From a virus: DNA of 39,423 nt. The stretch is taken from the IMG/VR virus record IMGVR_UViG_3300046787_000150, positions 1-39,423 of that record; one strand, given 5' to 3'. The notes below the pieces were generated by a model. The model searched no databases. It saw nothing but the letters and a program-made list of their open reading frames with translations, and was not told the DNA's origin. Positions 38,356-39,423 of the stretch are shown here, piece after piece. Made by a program: the position numbers and the translations under genes. Every line of letters starts with the position of its first letter. Within the stretch, counting starts at the first letter, position 1.

Positions 38356-38645
38356 AGTTCTGTTGCTTCTTTAATTAGTTTTCTTATAGCATCAATATCT
38401 AATTCTTGAAATACATTTTTATCCCAACAATCAACAATATTTTCTAATTCATTTAGCATTTCAGGTGCTTTTGATATTAGTAATGCGTTGGCTCTGAATT
38501 CTTCATCAGGCAATTCATCGCGCATATCTTGTTTTTTAGAGAACGCACAAATAACGGTGTTATCTCCTCCTGCACTAAAAACATAATGCGGTGTTGTTTT
38601 TATACAACAGCTCCACCATTTCCCTTTTGTTCCTTTAAATTCCAT
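38352..38645 (-). CDS. Conserved hypothetical phage protein
   Basis: The 97-residue protein opens FKGTKGKWWSCC, has a beta-rich middle, and ends with RANALLISKAPEMLNELENI and a helical tail. The KGKW...ANA.LIS.APE+L pattern is one I know from many Bacteroidota phage genomes, where it is unannotated. It follows a shared leader copy and is coupled to the 25-residue membrane peptide. Confidence 0.7.
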   Translation of the reverse strand: MEFKGTKGKWWSCCIKTTPHYVFSAGGDNTVICAFSKKQDMRDELPDEEFRANALLISKAPEMLNELENIVDCWDKNVFQELDIDAIRKLIKEATEL

Positions 38646-38656
38646 ATCTTATTTGT

Positions 38657-38899
38657 TTAGTTATTAGGTACGCAGCAATTGGACGGACATACGACCGCGC
38701 ACTGAGGCGTATCGTGAAAGCCAATACACTCTGTACACTTATCCGCCACGATATAGAACACATCGTCTGATTGTGGCGGGTACTTAGTCGTGTCGTTCTT
38801 GTACGTCCATTGCGTACTTGGTTCATATATTGCGTTGTTGGGACACTCCCACTCGCATAGTCCACAATTGATGCAGCTATCTGTTATTTTGAGACTCAT
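38657..38899 (-). CDS. Two-cluster 4Fe-4S ferredoxin
   Basis: This 80-residue protein is a bacterial 2[4Fe-4S] ferredoxin. The first site is C9, C12, C15 and C19 (CINCGLCEWECP). The second is C55, C58, C67 and C71 (CTECIGFHDTPQCAVVCP), with the eight-residue loop typical of the Allochromatium/YfhL type. All eight ligands are present, with two extra Cys at 75-76. Ferredoxins carry electrons to enzymes in the cytoplasm. I see no partner oxidoreductase in this window. It starts 11 bases into the end of the upstream gene and has a leader copy after its stop. Confidence 0.88.
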   Translation of the reverse strand: MSLKITDSCINCGLCEWECPNNAIYEPSTQWTYKNDTTKYPPQSDDVFYIVADKCTECIGFHDTPQCAVVCPSNCCVPNN

Positions 38900-39086
38900 A
38901 TTTTTGTCGTTCTATTAGTAGCGCGTCTGCTAATTCGTAAGATGAAATCACAACTTCATTGGTATATCCTTGCGTTAGTAGTCCTACTATTATCTGACCA
39001 GCGAAGTAGTCGCGTAGTGTCATGCCTGGATTGAACTTGTCTTCTGAATGCTTTAATGGAAAAGCGGCTATGTTTTTAGTTTTCAT
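38877..39086 (-). CDS. Conserved small phage protein (MTLRDYFA type)
   Basis: The 69-residue protein has MTLRDYFAGQIIVGLLTQG followed by SYELADALLIERQ, a recurrent pattern in small phage proteins of unknown function. Its ATG lies inside the end of the pentapeptide gene (11-base overlap), and its stop overlaps the ferredoxin gene. No enzymatic motif is present. Confidence 0.7.
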   Translation of the reverse strand: MKTKNIAAFPLKHSEDKFNPGMTLRDYFAGQIIVGLLTQGYTNEVVISSYELADALLIERQKYESQNNR

Positions 39087-39423
39087 TGTTTAAAAAGTTT
39101 AAGTAATCCTTGTACGATTCGTATACGGCTTGTATTTGTTTAAATTCTTTCGTTCCTCGTTTTGTTTCTATTTCTTTGTCGCTATTGAAAAAGTCATCCC
39201 AGTCTTGTATATTTCTCTTTTCGCATCCAATATGGATTAGGTTACCATCCGTAATTCCATGTGACCATTTGCAGTATATAGGTAACTTATTAGCTCCGTC
39301 TAAACTAGCTCCGTCTAAACTAGCTCCGTTTAAACTAGCTCCGTCTAAACTAGCTCCGTCTAAACTAGCTCTGTATAAACTAGCTCCGTTTAAATTAGCT
39401 CCGTTTAAACTAGCTCCGTTTAA
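39076..39423 (-). CDS. Pentapeptide-repeat protein, N terminus beyond the window
   Basis: The visible 115 residues are the C-terminal end of a larger gene that runs off the right edge. About nine near-identical repeats (A-S/N-L-D/N-G) form the N-terminal part and would stack as a right-handed beta-helix. The C-terminal domain follows: ANKLPIYCKWSHGI, then TDGNLIHIGCEKRNIQDWDD and a helical tail. That domain is one I recall attached to pentapeptide repeats in Bacteroidota and their phages. Some pentapeptide proteins mimic DNA and bind gyrase, but this role cannot be read here. Confidence 0.8.
   Translation of the reverse strand, partial: LNGASLNGANLNGASLYRASLDGASLDGASLNGASLDGASLDGANKLPIYCKWSHGITDGNLIHIGCEKRNIQDWDDFFNSDKEIETKRGTKEFKQIQAVYESYKDYLNFLNNEN
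39291..39423 (-). repeat. 15-bp tandem repeat encoding pentapeptides
   Basis: About 8.9 copies of a 15-base unit (plus-strand TAGCTCCGTCTAAAC, with T/C, one A and a few other changes) run to the window edge. Copies 1, 2, 4 and 5 are identical. DNA-level identity this high suggests recent copy-number change. Confidence 0.9.

Larger units (their letters stand above)
35932..38665 (-). repeat. Dispersed leader repeat upstream of accessory genes
   Basis: On the minus strand, TTTAAAAACAAATAAGAT directly precedes an ATG in three exact copies (35932-35954, 36310-36332 and 36688-36710, counting ATG). Degenerate copies lie before starts at 36844, 37006, 37262, 37473, 37971 and 38645. The AAACAAATAA part also supplies the final codons and stop of several upstream genes. 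It is A-rich and may favour ribosome loading in a host that does not use Shine-Dalgarno pairing. Confidence 0.8.

Noticed and set aside
39291-39423. The 15-bp tandem repeat as a CRISPR or iteron array
   Set aside because: There are no spacers, and the unit translates in frame into pentapeptide repeats.

Overview
This window looks like part of the genome of a tailed, podovirus-like bacteriophage infecting a member of the Bacteroidota, related to the crAss-like lineage. Four things point that way. The major capsid protein carries a crAss-like signature (LNQYLPDTYEKEFERYGNR). The head-tail genes run in the order capsid, connector, connector, giant tail-tip protein. There is a BT4734/VirE_N-type primase-helicase and a DUF3127 protein. 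Likely promoters match the Bacteroidota -7 box TAnnTTTG, and the starts have A-rich leaders rather than Shine-Dalgarno sites. The DNA is AT-rich and densely coding. I saw no tRNA, CRISPR array, insertion sequence, integrase, terminase, portal or recognisable endolysin; those phage genes presumably lie outside the window.

Bases 1-20942 hold the rightward virion module: a scaffold-like protein, the major capsid protein (with an apparent one-base frameshift near its start), a capsid-linked protein, two head-tail connector proteins, a 1647-residue tail-tip protein with a thrombospondin type-1-like segment, two small tail-associated proteins, a GNAT-like protein, and three internal or ejection candidates ending in a 2381-residue polyvalent protein with an HExxH peptidase motif. 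Two hairpin terminators and two copies of a 19-nt promoter-like sequence divide the module into transcription units.

Bases 20935-34327 hold the leftward replication and nucleotide-metabolism module: MazG-like pyrophosphohydrolase, metallophosphoesterase, ThyX, a DnaA domain IV-like protein, VRR-NUC nuclease, SNF2-like helicase, primase-helicase, DUF3127 protein, RecB-like nuclease and its partner. Two AT-rich HNH genes sit inside it. It converges on the virion module at a perfect palindrome that contains both stop codons.

Bases 34343-39423, also leftward, are an accessory region of more than 20 tiny genes joined end to end. Many share nearly the same leader before the start codon, several end in -KNK or -NK, and three begin MTAI(E/D). 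The region includes small membrane peptides, a possible miniature kinase-like protein, a two-cluster ferredoxin and, at the right edge, a truncated pentapeptide-repeat protein. About ten genes here and in the replication module are shorter than 60 codons; I found them by reading the minus strand in the gaps and by stop/start coupling.
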